Part shown: in pieces, positions 16,753 to 17,265 of the stretch
Numbering within the stretch: the first letter of the stretch is position 1
Layout: every line of letters begins with the position of its first letter
Assembly (NCBI GenBank): GCA_900128395.1
Contig: LT649653.1
Location: 1 to 17,265 of the forward strand
Origin: Stramenopiles sp. TOSAG23-2
Taxonomy: Eukaryota; Sar
Direction: 5' to 3'
DNA length: 17,265 bases
Made by a program: the position numbers and the translations under genes
Notes under the pieces: generated by a model
Told to the model about the DNA's origin: nothing
Database searches by the model: none
Seen by the model: only the letters and a program-made list of their open reading frames with translations

Positions 16753-17212
16753 ATATGTCTATACTTTTCTTATTTTTGTTCTTCAACTTCCACAATAACT
16801 TTCACAATAATAATAAAAAAGAATGAATAATCACAACAACAAAACAAGACAGAAATTATATACCTATTGTTTGTAAAATCAGCATGTTTGTTTATTTCAT
16901 TTATTGTTTGTTTGATTGAATGAAATCAATAATATAACTAACTATTATTGTTATTATTTAATTACTCGAATAATAACTAAGAATCTCATCAACAAATTTT
17001 CACAACGTTTTTTCAAAAATCAACAATGTGGTCATGCTATAATGGTGTGTCAGTGCTATAAAGAGAACCCTATTTCGTAACCTGACCGGCGGCTGGCGCG
17101 AATCTCGGCGAAATATGCCTGGTTTTTATTTTATGATTATTATTCACGTCAGGTGTTAACCGGCCGATTTGCTCTGTCGAAAAAAAAGCAATTTATAAGC
17201 AAAGCTGTGTCC
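16753..17212. promoter_or_regulatory. Upstream spacer of the MORN gene with a GC-richer promoter-like patch
   Basis: From 16753 to about 17040 the sequence is AT-rich without a credible gene and should hold the MORN 5' region. A TATAAAG lies at 17057-17063. About 30 bases further comes an unusually GC-rich patch (17080-17110) containing GGCGCGAA (17095-17102), which is close to an E2F/DP site (TTCGCGCC on the other strand), and CGGCGAAA (17106-17113). An exact inverted pair ACCTGAC (17080-17086) / GTCAGGT (17148-17154) surrounds it. This could be a core promoter for a + strand gene just entering the window; the assignment is tentative. Confidence 0.3.
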
Positions 17213-17265
17213 ATGTTAGAATTCCCTGATAGCATAATTAGATTAATAAAAGTACGAGTTATTCA
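17213..17265 (+). CDS. Possible 5' end of a further gene (truncated by the window)
   Basis: ATG at 17213 opens a frame that stays open to the window edge, giving MLEFPDSIIRLIKVRVI. The frame upstream has no other ATG after the stop at 17078-17080. The spacing from the TATA-like site at 17057 is plausible. Seventeen residues are too few to name a family; the 'FPDSIIRLI' stretch resembles the start of F-box-like helices but that is weak. It may also be chance. Confidence 0.22.
   Translation, partial: MLEFPDSIIRLIKVRVI

Noticed and set aside
16508-16798. Plus-strand 96-codon frame over the MORN start region
   Set aside because: It is a shadow of the MORN coding strand and also contains the 60-bp duplication, which creates a false repeat protein.
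1-17265. tRNA, rRNA, CRISPR array or prokaryotic operon signals
   Set aside because: I looked for cloverleaf-like stretches, regularly spaced direct repeats and Shine-Dalgarno-type spacing and saw none; gene content and splicing are eukaryotic.

Overview
This is an AT-rich stretch of a compact eukaryotic nuclear genome. Seven confidently predicted protein genes fill most of 17 kb, the spacers are mostly 100-600 bp, and only one intron is needed to explain the coding sequence (a GT-AG intron with a good AAG|GTATGT donor). Low-complexity Asn, Gln, Ser, Thr and Pro tracts are frequent inside the proteins. The families present are multi-MORN proteins, a CEP164-type WW/coiled-coil protein, an extracellular alpha-carbonic anhydrase, a Sec14-like lipid carrier, a steroid 5-alpha-reductase and an ISN1-type IMP nucleotidase. 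This mix suits a unicellular protist that can build basal bodies or flagella, possibly a stramenopile or another marine alga. The lineage is inferred; the sequence does not prove it.

Layout, left to right: (1) + strand 105-3077, a secreted or lumenal protein with three PDZ-like and two protease-associated (PA) domains. (2) - strand 3190-4149, a CRAL-TRIO/Sec14-like protein. (3) - strand 4448-5569, a Tudor-like domain fused to a steroid 5-alpha-reductase. (4) a 604-bp head-to-head spacer carrying a long near-perfect hairpin. (5) + strand 6174-10382, a 1402-residue protein with two CEP164-type WW modules and long coiled coils. (6) - strand 10795-12258, a membrane-anchored extracellular alpha-carbonic anhydrase. 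(7) + strand 12380-13522, ISN1, sharing a 121-bp bidirectional promoter region with the carbonic anhydrase. (8) - strand 13750-16748, a two-exon, 954-residue MORN protein that looks like two genes until the intron is removed. (9) 16753-17265, a spacer with a GC-richer, promoter-like patch and perhaps the first codons of another + strand gene.

The genes do not form a pathway. They are ordinary eukaryotic neighbours in mixed orientation. The most unusual points are the Tudor/5-alpha-reductase fusion, the secreted PDZ3-PA2 architecture, the duplicated CEP164 module, the duplicated MORN block together with a very recent 60-bp duplication over the MORN start codon, the 5849-5921 hairpin, and a TACGAAC-containing inverted repeat found in all three tail-to-tail spacers.
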